Below are positions 42,513-51,134 of a stretch of 64,000 nucleotides of DNA, in pieces. The stretch is from NCBI RefSeq assembly GCF_001870735.1, contig NZ_MORL01000005.1:331736-395735 (forward strand), written 5' to 3'. Below the pieces are notes generated by a model. That model was not told the origin of the DNA, made no database searches, and was given only the letters and a program-made list of their open reading frames with translations. Both the position numbers and the translations under genes were made by a program. Positions within the stretch are counted from its first letter, which is position 1; each line of letters opens with the position of its first letter. Origin of the DNA: Arsenicibacter rosenii (GTDB taxonomy: Bacteria; Bacteroidota; Bacteroidia; Cytophagales; Spirosomataceae).

Positions 42513-43304
42513 TTAATTTGACTGCAGGTTTACAAAGCGGAACATCTGACTGTAATTATTGGCAATGGTCGCAGAAAAATCGGAGACCATCACGTCCGGA
42601 TGTTGCGCAATACTAATCTTTGTGGCGCCATCGAAAATAGTCGCTACATCCGTCCGGATTTGTACGGCAGGTGTCAGATTCTGACCAACTACGGCTTTAG
42701 TATTAGTAAAGGATACCCGAACCGTACGCAGGTTATTGAGGGTTTTGGCCTGATAGCCACCGAACAGCCCAATGTGGTACATAAACGTTCCGGCCGTTTC
42801 AACCGCCTGTGGTGAACTACCTTCCAGCTTCAGAAAAATATAGCCCGAATTCCAGTCCCAGTACATGCCACCGCTGTGTCCGCCTACCGGATCCAGCACA
42901 CCGGTACGCTTGCTGACATCCATCGTATTCCGCAGACTATCCACGCCGACCATAAACTCCATACCGGTGTATTCACCGTAGGGAATTTGACCGACCGAAA
43001 TGGTCTGAGTTGCCGGCTGGCTTTCACGAATCAGGAAGTAGCTGCTGTCTTGCGGAACCGTAAATGAGGTCCCGTCTGCTTTTAGTAGTTTAATGTTACT
43101 GACATAGTAATTGAAGAGCGACACCGAGAACGTCTCATTACTGCTGTTGGTATACGTACCGGTGTTTAAGACAAGGTCTTTATCGCCTACCACATTGTCA
43201 AAAGTAACCCGCACCCGGCCGGTTGGTGCTGTTTCAGGATCGCGCTGGCATCCCCACAGAAGCATAGTACATACTATACCAATCAGTGTATATATTCTCG
43301 TCAT
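42513..43304 (-). CDS. MbnP-like copper-binding lipoprotein (pair 1)
   Basis: 263 residues from ATG 43304, a lipoprotein (LLWGC, C19). Family features: VRVTFDNVVGDKDLVLN near the start, LFNYYVSNIKLL, YFLIRESQP, FMVGVDSLRN, the aromatic segment GMYWDWNSGYIFLKLEG and MYHIGLFGG. In the described MbnP one Trp of a WxW motif is converted to kynurenine by MbnH and helps bind copper; here the motif is WDW. It is cotranscribed with the di-heme enzyme behind it. The longer frame to 43337 lacks a proper signal start. Confidence 0.85.
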   Translation of the reverse strand: MTRIYTLIGIVCTMLLWGCQRDPETAPTGRVRVTFDNVVGDKDLVLNTGTYTNSSNETFSVSLFNYYVSNIKLLKADGTSFTVPQDSSYFLIRESQPATQTISVGQIPYGEYTGMEFMVGVDSLRNTMDVSKRTGVLDPVGGHSGGMYWDWNSGYIFLKLEGSSPQAVETAGTFMYHIGLFGGYQAKTLNNLRTVRVSFTNTKAVVGQNLTPAVQIRTDVATIFDGATKISIAQHPDVMVSDFSATIANNYSQMFRFVNLQSN

Positions 43305-43403
43305 GGCATTTTCTGCTTTAAAAGGTAAGTTCTGCATTGTATAACGTCCGATATAGGGTAAGCGTTGCGCTGATCCGGCCTTTTATTTTACCTGACCGGA
43401 CAA

Positions 43404-43415
43404 ATTTCATGAAAT
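43404..43415. promoter_or_regulatory. 12-bp palindrome in a divergent promoter region
   Basis: ATTTCATGAAAT is a perfect palindrome in the 163-bp gap between the MbnP-like gene (minus) and the phosphodiesterase (plus). It could be an operator; no consensus promoter was found beside it. Confidence 0.3.
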
Positions 43416-43467
43416 GTTAATGCATAACTGATCGTCACACAGTCGTCTGCGTATTTCTTTTGCCATT

Positions 43468-44562
43468 ATGATGAAATCATCTATCCTCCTCTGGTTTCTG
43501 CTGCTTTTCAGCGTTGTATGCGCGCAGCCAGCGCTGGCACAACCGGCCCAAAACATTGTATTGATCACCCTCGACGGCGTACGCTGGCAGGAAGTGTTTA
43601 CAGGAGCCGACTCAACACTGCTTTTCGATCCGGTTTTCTCGCCGGACACCGCCAAAGCGCGCAAGACATTCTGGGCTCCCACAGCGGCCGAACGCCGGCA
43701 AAAGCTGCTTCCTTTCTGGTGGAACGTCGTAGCGAAACAAGGACAGCTCTACGGTAACCGATTAAAAGACAGCAAGGTGAACACCGCCAATCCATATTGG
43801 TTCAGCTATCCGGGATACAACGAAATTCTGTCGGGCTTTGCCGATGAACGCATTAGTTCAAACGACAAGAAAGATAACCCGAATACAACGGTGCTGGAGT
43901 ACCTGAATCAGCAGCCGGGCTTCAAAAACCGTATTGCGGTCTTCTCGTCATGGAATGTTATTGAGGCGGCCGTCAATGAAAACCGCAGCGGGATTTATGC
44001 TAACTCGGCGAATGAGCTGATTGTTAATCCACGTACCAGTTCCGATTCACTGCTTAATGATATGATGCGGTTGCTCCCGTCTCAGTTCGGCGATGGCGTC
44101 CGGCAGGACTTCCTGACCTACTTCATGGCCAAAAACTACCTCAAACAAAACAAGCCGCGTGTACTCTTTCTTTCGTTTGATGAAACCGATGACCTGGCGC
44201 ATGCGGGCAAATACGCGGACCATCTCGAGATGCTGCATTCCATCGACGGCATGCTGAATGACCTGTGGCAGACCATCCAGACTATGCCGCAGTATGCCGG
44301 TAAAACAACCTTTATTATTACGACCGATCATGGCCGCGGCCACACGCCGAAAGTCCGCTGGAAAGACCACGGCACCAAAACCGCCGACTCCTACCAGATG
44401 TGGTTTGGCGTGGCGGGGGCAGGTGTTGCACCGACCGGCGAGCAACAGGGCGGGCCGGTACTTTTCCAGAATCAGCTGGCTGCCACCATTGCCCGGCTAC
44501 TCGGCGTTACCTATAAAGCAGAACACCCGGTCGGAGAGCCTGTGTCATCCGTCTTTAAGTAA
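43468..44562 (+). CDS. Exported alkaline phosphatase-superfamily phosphodiesterase/sulfatase-like enzyme
   Basis: The 364-residue protein has a signal peptide ending ALAQP, then NIVLITLDGVRWQEVFTGAD (metal-binding Asp and the nucleophile region), FPGYNEIL-like YPGYNEILSG, LFLSFDETDDLAHAGKY and IITTDHGRGHTPKVRWKDHG (metal-binding Asp/His pairs). This is the type I phosphodiesterase/nucleotide pyrophosphatase branch; the substrate is unknown. It is the only plus-strand gene of the last 40 kb and converges with the sialidase-like gene with a 9-bp gap. Confidence 0.85.
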   Translation: MMKSSILLWFLLLFSVVCAQPALAQPAQNIVLITLDGVRWQEVFTGADSTLLFDPVFSPDTAKARKTFWAPTAAERRQKLLPFWWNVVAKQGQLYGNRLKDSKVNTANPYWFSYPGYNEILSGFADERISSNDKKDNPNTTVLEYLNQQPGFKNRIAVFSSWNVIEAAVNENRSGIYANSANELIVNPRTSSDSLLNDMMRLLPSQFGDGVRQDFLTYFMAKNYLKQNKPRVLFLSFDETDDLAHAGKYADHLEMLHSIDGMLNDLWQTIQTMPQYAGKTTFIITTDHGRGHTPKVRWKDHGTKTADSYQMWFGVAGAGVAPTGEQQGGPVLFQNQLAATIARLLGVTYKAEHPVGEPVSSVFK

Positions 44563-44571
44563 GCAACCGGT

Positions 44572-45807
44572 TTACAGGTCAGTCACCAGCCGGGAAACAA
44601 TAACCGAACTACCACCCGTGGTCTGCTGCTGTTCATACGCAAGCAGCAGGCCGTTTCTGGTGACCATCACGGCCGGATAGGTGGCATGCTGGTTTTCATC
44701 AGTCAGGAAGGTTAATGGTTTTACGGTTTTCCCGCTTATCAGCTGCATACAAATGCGTTGTGCATATTCCGGAAATCCATCTTCGGCTACCTTCCCTTTT
44801 TTGGGGAATGCTTCATCCCAAACCCACACCAGTTGACCATGATAACTGGTCAGCTGCGGATGTTTGGCGCGGTCTGACATCCGGCTTGCCACCAGCGAAG
44901 AGTTACCCAGTTTGGCCAGACGCAGCCCGGTTGCCTTTTCCTTGCCCGAAAACCAGGTTGCGTAGATTCCATCGCCGGTCTGTTCAACATCCGGTCCTGC
45001 GTGCGGACAGGCATTGATCCGCCAGTTATCCGCGTAGACCCTCTCCGGCTTGCTGAACGTCTGACCGCCATCAGCCGAAACCACATGGCTGATATCGCGC
45101 GCGCCCGGATTGGCATCCGTTGATGACTCCTCCATGTCGCGGTACATCAGGTGAATATTGCCCTGCTGATCGACAAAAATGTTGGTCCGGCAACACTGAC
45201 AGGCATTGTCATCCACGATACGTTCTTCCGTAAAGCCTCCTTCCGGCAGTGTCTGCACAAACCGTACACTGCGTCCGGGCTTACCGGGCATTTTATCATC
45301 GAGCCAGACAATACCGATCTGTCCGTTCGGCAAGCGAGTCATATCGCTGAACGAATGGCTTTTACCGGGTGTCGTGTCGCGGTGAAGTGCTTTGGCCGGC
45401 GTCCAGGTCTTACCGCCGTCTGATGAGGTCGTAAACAACAAATCGCCGGCAAAGCGTGAGGCCGCTGCCGGACGCGGCACCTCCAACAAGGCCAGAATGG
45501 TCCCATCGGCTTTGAATGCCAGCTTCGGCATGCCTTCCGCATGCACCGACAAGTCCGCCGGCGCAGCAACCTGCACCTTGGGGCCAAAGGTCTGCCCGCC
45601 ATCCGCTGAGACAGAGAAAAAGAACCTGGCTGACTTATCATCCACGCGCTCGGCCCAGCTTAATACCGGATTACCGTGCTGATCAGTGGAGAAGCGGGGG
45701 GTCAGGCCGGTAAACGCCGGATCTGACAAACGCGTAGCAGCAGGTTTCGGGGCAGGTTTAAGGGCCAGAATACCCAGCAGACAGATACAGGAGATGATCG
45801 TTTTCAT
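44572..45807 (-). CDS. Exported sialidase-fold (BNR repeat) protein with CxCC motif
   Basis: A 411-residue protein with an N-terminal signal (MKTIISCICLLGILALKPAP). Asp-box motifs SADGGQTFGP, SSDGGKTWTP and SADGGQTFSK indicate a six-bladed beta-propeller. A cluster DDNACQCCRTNIF (about 208-220) and INACPHAGPDV (about 269-279) adds Cys and His unusual for sialidases. Sialidase catalytic Arg triad and Tyr/Glu are not evident, so glycosidase activity is doubtful. It follows the TonB receptor gene across a 51-bp gap with a hairpin. It may bind a metal in this metal locus; that is inference. Confidence 0.78.
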   Translation of the reverse strand: MKTIISCICLLGILALKPAPKPAATRLSDPAFTGLTPRFSTDQHGNPVLSWAERVDDKSARFFFSVSADGGQTFGPKVQVAAPADLSVHAEGMPKLAFKADGTILALLEVPRPAAASRFAGDLLFTTSSDGGKTWTPAKALHRDTTPGKSHSFSDMTRLPNGQIGIVWLDDKMPGKPGRSVRFVQTLPEGGFTEERIVDDNACQCCRTNIFVDQQGNIHLMYRDMEESSTDANPGARDISHVVSADGGQTFSKPERVYADNWRINACPHAGPDVEQTGDGIYATWFSGKEKATGLRLAKLGNSSLVASRMSDRAKHPQLTSYHGQLVWVWDEAFPKKGKVAEDGFPEYAQRICMQLISGKTVKPLTFLTDENQHATYPAVMVTRNGLLLAYEQQQTTGGSSVIVSRLVTDL

Positions 45808-45820
45808 ACAGAGAAAACCC

Positions 45821-45847
45821 TCCCGGAAGACCGGCTTCCGGGAGGTG
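45821..45847 (-). terminator. Perfect 11-bp stem-loop between TonB receptor and BNR genes
   Basis: CCTCCCGGAAG (45821-45831) and CTTCCGGGAGG (45837-45847) pair perfectly around ACCGG, starting 11 bp after the receptor stop; GGTTTTCTCTG follows on the minus strand. Terminator or partial terminator. Confidence 0.7.
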
Positions 45848-45858
45848 GTTAAGTGATG

Positions 45859-48222
45859 TTATTTTTTACCGGTAAAGTTGTATTGGATACCCGCCACAAA
45901 GGTTCGTGGCGCAGCAGGGGTAAACGTAGTGCGGTCGGTAGCGGCATTACCGCGTGTTGCGTTGGTAGCATAAAGTGCATTGGTCAGGTTCAGCACATTA
46001 CCGAATACCTCAATGCCTCTCCACTGATAGCCAATCCGGACGTTCATGATATCATAGCCCGGATAGGTGATTGTATTTACCTGGTTCTGGTACCAGGACG
46101 ACACATGCTGCCACTCCACCGAAGTCCGGAATTTGGGCAGCCAGGCCGGATAATAGCTCAGTTCTGTGTTCCAGAGCCAGCGCGGGGCCGACGGCATGTC
46201 CTTGCCGTTTACATCTTTTACGGCATCTGACGCCCGCTGACTCAGCGTAAAGGCCACAAACCGGTGGATGGCATTCGTCCCGCCAAAGCGAAAAAACAAC
46301 TGTTTCGACGGTTTGTAGGTCAGTCCGAATTCAACACCACGATGCAGGGTTTTCCCGACCGACTGGTAGTCGGTTGAGTTATCCGGTTGCCGGATGTTGA
46401 GCAGTTCGTTGGTGCCGTTCATCTGGTAATAGGCCAGATCGATGTATACCTTATTTTTAAACGCCGATGCCCAGCCACCAACTTCCATGTTGTTGAACAG
46501 CGCCGGTGTAATGTTGTAGTAGAACAAATCGCCGTTGGCCGCTGCGACAGGCCGTTTCCGGAAAATAGCCGTTAAGGCCGGCGGTGAGAAACCTTTCGAA
46601 TAGCTGGCATACAGCCCTTTGCCCTTGCCCAGATCGTAGGTCAGCCCCAGTTTCGGCGTAGCCTGACTATATTCCTTTGTCCCGCCAACGGCCAGACCGG
46701 TCGTTTTATCCAGATCAAGGTTATTCACATAATCGAATGACATACGGTCGTAGCGCACACCGGCCGATACCCGCAGCCGTGAAACCGGCTCAAACTCAAC
46801 CTGCGCATACAGTCCCGTGTTAAAAATGTCGGCATTGTAATTGGCCAGCTGAACATCCGGCCGTTCTTTGGCGATAGTATACCTCTCAACCGACTTTTTA
46901 TCGGCCCGCAACTGTGCATTCAGATCGACCTGATAGGCCCAATACGTGTTCGGCGACAGGTCGACCGTAGCACCGGCAATCACCTTTGCGTTCAGGAACG
47001 GCAGCTTCTGAGTATGCTGGGCAATGATGCCTTTACTTTTAAAGTCATTGGAGTTAATCTGACCGGTAGCGGTTGAGGCACCTGATTTCCAGATGATGCT
47101 GTACGATGGATTCTGCCCGTGCTTGTTATCCCGCAGAAAAGCCGTTATGAACGACTGAGAGCCGTTTTTCCACTCATGTTCCAGCGTCAGCCGCGTCCGC
47201 AGTGAGTACGATTTCCGGTACGTAAAATCCGTCGTGCTGACGTACTGACGACTGTAAAACGCCACACTATCGACGCTGCCGCTGGTCTGCGAGTCGTAGT
47301 TATTATAGGATAACGCACCCGTCAGCCGCGTTTTAGGGGTAAAACTGTATTCGACCCGCGCATTAACGGCGGCCTTGTCGTAGTCTGAGCTGGTCATCCA
47401 GGCACTACGCTGACGGGCAACAAAACCGCCCACATACACGCCAAGTTTACCCATGGTGGCACCGGCCCCGTATTGTATCCGTTTATAGCCCCACTGATCG
47501 GCCTGAACGCCGATCCGGGCGGTTGGCACCACCGTCGGACGCTGGGTAATAAAGTTGATCGCTCCTCCGACCGCTTCTGCTCCGTATATCGATGAAACCG
47601 GACCTTTCACCACCTCAACCGAGCTGATGGCAAGCTGGTTAAATTCCAGAATGGAGTTGTGGTTGAATACCCCCATCGGCCGGATCGGAATCCCGTCTTC
47701 AAGATACAGAAAGTAGGCATTTGTGGTCATCGGCTGCCGTATCGCCATCATGTGCTGCTCATTATTGAGGTTAACCATCAGCACACCCGGCACCTTATTC
47801 ACGATTTCGTATAGCGCGGTTGGCTTAGTTTCTTCGATGATTCGGGGCGACAGGCGGGAAATGGCAATCGGCGTTTCCGTGCGCAGCGTTGCTTCGCGGT
47901 TGCCGGTCACCACGATCGTCTGTAAATCTTCAATGCTTGGTTCGAGCGCAATGCCGCTGCCAATCGCTGACGCGTTGATTTCCTGCGTGCCATAGCCTAC
48001 CGAAGAAATGACCAGACGGGCATTGTCAGTAGCTTGCTTTAGCTCAAAGCGCCCATTAACGTCGGTTGTCGTTCCGGTTTGGCCCTGTACCACACGAATG
48101 GTAGCCCCGATAACCGGTTCTTTGGTCTGCGCATCAAAAATGCGCCCTTTTATGGTCTGAGCAAATGTATTGACAGACAGCAGCATGGCCACTGTCAATG
48201 AAAGTAACTTTGGTGAATTCAT
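45859..48222 (-). CDS. TonB-dependent outer-membrane receptor with carboxypeptidase-regulatory-like domain (1)
   Basis: 787 residues. Signal peptide to TFAQ (about 22); CarboxypepD_reg-like beta-sandwich about 23-105 (KGRIFDAQTKEPVIGATIRV); plug about 115-230 (VVVTGNREATLRTETPIAIS, VVKGPVSSIYGAEAVGGAIN); then a 22-strand barrel ending AGIQYNFTGKK. It imports a metal complex or small ligand with TonB energy. No SusD is adjacent, so glycan import is unlikely. Its position between Cys-rich exported proteins and SCO/MbnP genes suggests copper, a chalkophore-like ligand or iron; the substrate is not readable. Confidence 0.9.
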   Translation of the reverse strand: MNSPKLLSLTVAMLLSVNTFAQTIKGRIFDAQTKEPVIGATIRVVQGQTGTTTDVNGRFELKQATDNARLVISSVGYGTQEINASAIGSGIALEPSIEDLQTIVVTGNREATLRTETPIAISRLSPRIIEETKPTALYEIVNKVPGVLMVNLNNEQHMMAIRQPMTTNAYFLYLEDGIPIRPMGVFNHNSILEFNQLAISSVEVVKGPVSSIYGAEAVGGAINFITQRPTVVPTARIGVQADQWGYKRIQYGAGATMGKLGVYVGGFVARQRSAWMTSSDYDKAAVNARVEYSFTPKTRLTGALSYNNYDSQTSGSVDSVAFYSRQYVSTTDFTYRKSYSLRTRLTLEHEWKNGSQSFITAFLRDNKHGQNPSYSIIWKSGASTATGQINSNDFKSKGIIAQHTQKLPFLNAKVIAGATVDLSPNTYWAYQVDLNAQLRADKKSVERYTIAKERPDVQLANYNADIFNTGLYAQVEFEPVSRLRVSAGVRYDRMSFDYVNNLDLDKTTGLAVGGTKEYSQATPKLGLTYDLGKGKGLYASYSKGFSPPALTAIFRKRPVAAANGDLFYYNITPALFNNMEVGGWASAFKNKVYIDLAYYQMNGTNELLNIRQPDNSTDYQSVGKTLHRGVEFGLTYKPSKQLFFRFGGTNAIHRFVAFTLSQRASDAVKDVNGKDMPSAPRWLWNTELSYYPAWLPKFRTSVEWQHVSSWYQNQVNTITYPGYDIMNVRIGYQWRGIEVFGNVLNLTNALYATNATRGNAATDRTTFTPAAPRTFVAGIQYNFTGKK

Positions 48223-48276
48223 GAAAATGTCTGTACTGAAAAACTAACGGTATGCTTCGTTTGGTGCGGAAGCGGA

Positions 48277-48675
48277 TCAGTACGACAAAGCAGGCGGACG
48301 GAAAACCCCGGACAAATAGCCGGGCCGTGTTACTATGTAAAGAAAAGTAAGGACATGTTGGTTGATGAATGTGGTTAAAGGTGCGGTTGAGGCAACATAC
48401 CGAAGCACTATATCTTGGTAATAAACGGCTTTCAGCAGCCGGTTTACCACTTCTTCGGTCTTCGATTGTTCTTCCCGCTCCTGAGCAGCCCTGAGGCGTT
48501 TTGCCAGATAGCATTTCCCGTCGCAGTGCAGCTCAGGCCGGTTTTTATTTTCACAGAAATTACTGACGATATACGCCTTCCGGAGTTCAAAATCCAGCAG
48601 AATACACGGCACAATCAGCACTTTGGCGCAAAGTGTGACCAGCAGAAAAAGCGCTATGTATCTCCGGAACAGCAA
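48277..48675 (-). CDS. Small membrane-anchored Cys-motif protein (paralogue 1)
   Basis: 132 residues. A hydrophobic N-terminal helix (about 6-28, LFLLVTLCAKVLIVPCILL) is followed by FCENKNRPELHC, then DGKCYLAKRLRAA and a charged helix. The same pattern, CEN-x2-RP, about 4 residues, C-x-G-x-C-YLAKRL, is in the protein at 53241-53621. I do not recognise a named family; I recall similar unnamed proteins beside TonB receptors in Bacteroidetes. Three closely set Cys and a His could bind copper or form disulfides. It lies 54 bp upstream of the TonB receptor gene. Confidence 0.75.
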   Translation of the reverse strand: MLFRRYIALFLLVTLCAKVLIVPCILLDFELRKAYIVSNFCENKNRPELHCDGKCYLAKRLRAAQEREEQSKTEEVVNRLLKAVYYQDIVLRYVASTAPLTTFINQHVLTFLYIVTRPGYLSGVFRPPALSY

Positions 48676-48708
48676 AGAAAAGCGTTAGTTAAGCAGTGTT
48701 GGTAACGG

Positions 48709-49092
48709 TTAGTGTTCGCATTTTTCCATAACCTCATGGAAGCGGTCATGCAGCGCTGTAATGGCCTTCTTGATGTCGGCTTCCGGCTTTTTCTGCTGCA
48801 CCAGTTTATCCAGCGCGGCCGACTCCTTTGCCAGCAGGTCTATCGATTGCTTAACCCCTTCTTTCTGGTAATCTGTCGGGATGGCTGCTTTCTGCAAGGC
48901 AACGGCTTTGGCCACCAGTTCACCGGAGCGGGCCATTACCGGCTTCAGGTTTCCTTCTTCGGCCGGATGGAATGTCTGCGCCATTACAGAATGGTAGTCA
49001 TCCAGTTCTTTCCAGGCCTTTTTCTGGCCGAACGACAACAGGCTGACCAGCATAAAGAGGCCGGTAATGAGGGCGGTTTGTTTGATTTTCAT
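48709..49092 (-). CDS. Small exported helical protein with His/Met and C-terminal MEKCEH
   Basis: 127 residues with a signal peptide (ending SFGQ), then a predicted four-helix bundle: DDYHSVMAQTFHPAEEGNL, MARSGELVAKAVALQKAA, and a C-terminal ALHDRFHEVMEKCEH. The His, Met and Cys on the first and last helices could form a metal site. No family name is assigned. It sits between the Cys-motif gene and the SCO gene on the same strand. Confidence 0.7.
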   Translation of the reverse strand: MKIKQTALITGLFMLVSLLSFGQKKAWKELDDYHSVMAQTFHPAEEGNLKPVMARSGELVAKAVALQKAAIPTDYQKEGVKQSIDLLAKESAALDKLVQQKKPEADIKKAITALHDRFHEVMEKCEH

Positions 49093-49108
49093 GGTTTAGT
49101 TGTGTTGG

Positions 49109-49753
49109 TTAATCGTTTTTGTATTCGTCGCGGAGGCGTTTGATGTCAGCAATCAGCTTATTGGTCCCTGCTTCTGTCGTACCGTCATACTGGCCGCGTA
49201 TGTGTTTTTCCTTATCAATCAGGACAAAGGCACCGCTATGGATATAGCCACCCGGAGCGGTCGAATCTGCACCCGCCGTGACGAGATAATGGTTTTCGCC
49301 GATGTCATAAATTTTCTCCCTGTCGCCGGTTGCAAACTGCCACATCGGACCAGTAATGCCGAGGTCTTTCGCATACTGCTTTAATACCGCCGGTGTATCG
49401 TGACTCGGGTCGATGGTGTGCGACAGAATCCGTACGTCCTCAGCTCCCTTAAACGCTTCGTATACGTTCAGCATGTTTTTCTTCATGATCGGGCAGATAG
49501 TCGGACAGGTCACGAAGAAAAAATCAGCTACGTATATTTTACCGTCGAAGCTTTTCTCCGTAATGGGTACACTGTCCTGGCTGATAAACTGAAAAGCCGG
49601 AATGGTTGGATAAACCAGTTCGTCCACCTGTTTGCCATCCACTACTTTCGTAATCTTTTCCGGCTCACCCAGATAAGGCAGCTTTTCCGCCTTCCACCGG
49701 CAACCGGTTAACGCAAACAGACTCAGCATACCGGCAAAAAGTGCTCGTTTCAT
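49109..49753 (-). CDS. SCO1/SenC-family copper-binding thioredoxin-like lipoprotein
   Basis: 214 residues; lipobox LTGC (about C18). The thioredoxin-like domain has the copper motif CPTIC (C-x3-C) in FVTCPTICPIMKKN and the distal His in GGYIHSGAFVLID, the complete Cys-Cys-His copper site of SCO proteins. These deliver copper to the CuA centre of cytochrome oxidase or act in redox control. No oxidase gene is near; the setting between MbnP/MbnH-like pairs suggests a role in this locus. Confidence 0.92.
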   Translation of the reverse strand: MKRALFAGMLSLFALTGCRWKAEKLPYLGEPEKITKVVDGKQVDELVYPTIPAFQFISQDSVPITEKSFDGKIYVADFFFVTCPTICPIMKKNMLNVYEAFKGAEDVRILSHTIDPSHDTPAVLKQYAKDLGITGPMWQFATGDREKIYDIGENHYLVTAGADSTAPGGYIHSGAFVLIDKEKHIRGQYDGTTEAGTNKLIADIKRLRDEYKND

Positions 49754-49755
49754 GA

Positions 49756-50205
49756 TCAGGGCTGCACGTAGGCTTTAGCGTGATCGATGCTCGTATGCAT
49801 GGTCCGGCGCATTTCAGTTACTTTACCGTGCTGATCCCTGAGGTAAGCCATGGCTTGTGCCGGTTGCAGCTTTTTCAGCGTATCGCCGTTGTACTGATTC
49901 ATCCACGACATCATCGCCTGATCGGCCTGTTCCAGCTCGCCGCTGACTGCCAGACCACCCTTTTTTACGGCCTCGTCTTTAGTCGCTTCAATTTTGGCAG
50001 AAACAGTTTTTTTCAGCCGCATCAGCTCACTCATCTGCGGCATTATACTGTCATGAATAGCCAGAATTTCCTGTTCCAGTTGTCCCACAGAATCGATCTC
50101 CGCCACTACCTTTGCGGCGCCTCCATGGTGATGTTCGTGCTGTTCCGTTTTTGACTGACAGGCGGTAAACGCCAGCAGCATATATAGCCAATGATAAAGT
50201 TTCAT
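49756..50205 (-). CDS. His-rich exported lipoprotein
   Basis: 149 residues; lipobox FTAC (about C16) then QSKTEQHEHHHGG, a metal-binding-looking His cluster right after the lipid anchor. The rest is helical, with many Met (DSIMPQMSELMRLKK, ADQAMMSWMNQYNGD, MRRTMHTSIDHAK). No named family recognised. It ends 2 bp before the SCO gene, so the two are cotranscribed. A periplasmic copper-binding role is inferred. Confidence 0.72.
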   Translation of the reverse strand: MKLYHWLYMLLAFTACQSKTEQHEHHHGGAAKVVAEIDSVGQLEQEILAIHDSIMPQMSELMRLKKTVSAKIEATKDEAVKKGGLAVSGELEQADQAMMSWMNQYNGDTLKKLQPAQAMAYLRDQHGKVTEMRRTMHTSIDHAKAYVQP

Positions 50206-50225
50206 CTCTGTTCCGTTTGTTAAGA

Positions 50226-51134
50226 CTATAACATTAAAGTAATGTGAAACGTGGCGCGGCTACGGGCTTTCAGCTCACCTTCGGCCAGTTGCTGAGCCAT
50301 CGGATGCTGATAGGTTGCCCCTACCGAAAACCGTTTCAGGTATAATTCCATGCCCAGATTAGCCATCGTTACATAGCCGCCCGTCTGGTTGTTTGATACA
50401 CCACTCCGGTGATCCTGTGCCGCAACCTCGGCATACACACCCGCATTCGGCATCAGCGTAACGGCCGGCAGCTCTTTCGCGTAAAAAATAAGGCTGTTGG
50501 CTGTCAACCGGTTACCGAAGCGGTATTGCTGCGCATTGGTTGTATTAATTTTATAGGTGAGATCGGTATTCCAGCCCCACGCACCGGCCCGCATCGAGTA
50601 TAAGGCACTCAGCAAGGCATCCACACTGCCGGTCCCCAACTGAAAATTCGGGTTGTTTACCTCACTGAGATCCGTCTGATCGTACCGGAAACGGCCGGTC
50701 GGCAGCTTCACACCGGCCCCCAGCAACAGACTGTGGTTGACGCGATGTACACGGGTTGAATCCCAGAATGTATTGAAGACATTGTAGTTAGCCAGCGCCG
50801 TAATATCGCCAATGCCCTGTAGCCGGCGAATCGCTCCGGAACTGACTTCCTGTTGCTGATTGAAATAATACGGCACAAAGGCCATCACCTGTACCCGCCG
50901 GACGGGATAAACTCGCGCCCACACCTCCGTGGCGCGGAATGTTTCCTTCGTCCGTAAATACTGACTGTTCAGGTGCGAATCATACGATGCAAGCCGGTAG
51001 CGTACTCCGACAAACGGCCGGCCGACCTGCGGCATGATGCCGAAATAGGCCCCGCCGTTCGAACACCCGCAAATATCACAGGCAGAACTAACCAGCGGCC
51101 ACAGTACTAACGTAAACATCAATAGTTTTTTCAT
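50226..51134 (-). CDS. Outer-membrane barrel protein with N-terminal CDICGC motif
   Basis: 302 residues. The signal peptide ends at SSA and the mature protein would begin CDICGCSNGGAYFG, a Cys triplet exposed at the N-terminus. The rest is rich in alternating aromatic strands (FVGVRYRLASYDSHLNSQY, VMAFVPYYFNQQQEV, WGWNTDLTYKINTTN) typical of a 10-14-strand barrel. I recall related proteins beside MbnP/MbnH-type genes, annotated only as transporter family proteins. It overlaps the preceding di-heme gene (ATGA). The CxxCxC could bind copper. Confidence 0.75.
   Translation of the reverse strand: MKKLLMFTLVLWPLVSSACDICGCSNGGAYFGIMPQVGRPFVGVRYRLASYDSHLNSQYLRTKETFRATEVWARVYPVRRVQVMAFVPYYFNQQQEVSSGAIRRLQGIGDITALANYNVFNTFWDSTRVHRVNHSLLLGAGVKLPTGRFRYDQTDLSEVNNPNFQLGTGSVDALLSALYSMRAGAWGWNTDLTYKINTTNAQQYRFGNRLTANSLIFYAKELPAVTLMPNAGVYAEVAAQDHRSGVSNNQTGGYVTMANLGMELYLKRFSVGATYQHPMAQQLAEGELKARSRATFHITLML

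Noticed and set aside
45859-48222. SusC-type glycan importer
   Set aside because: There is no SusD-like lipoprotein gene next to either TonB receptor, and the surroundings are metal-related.
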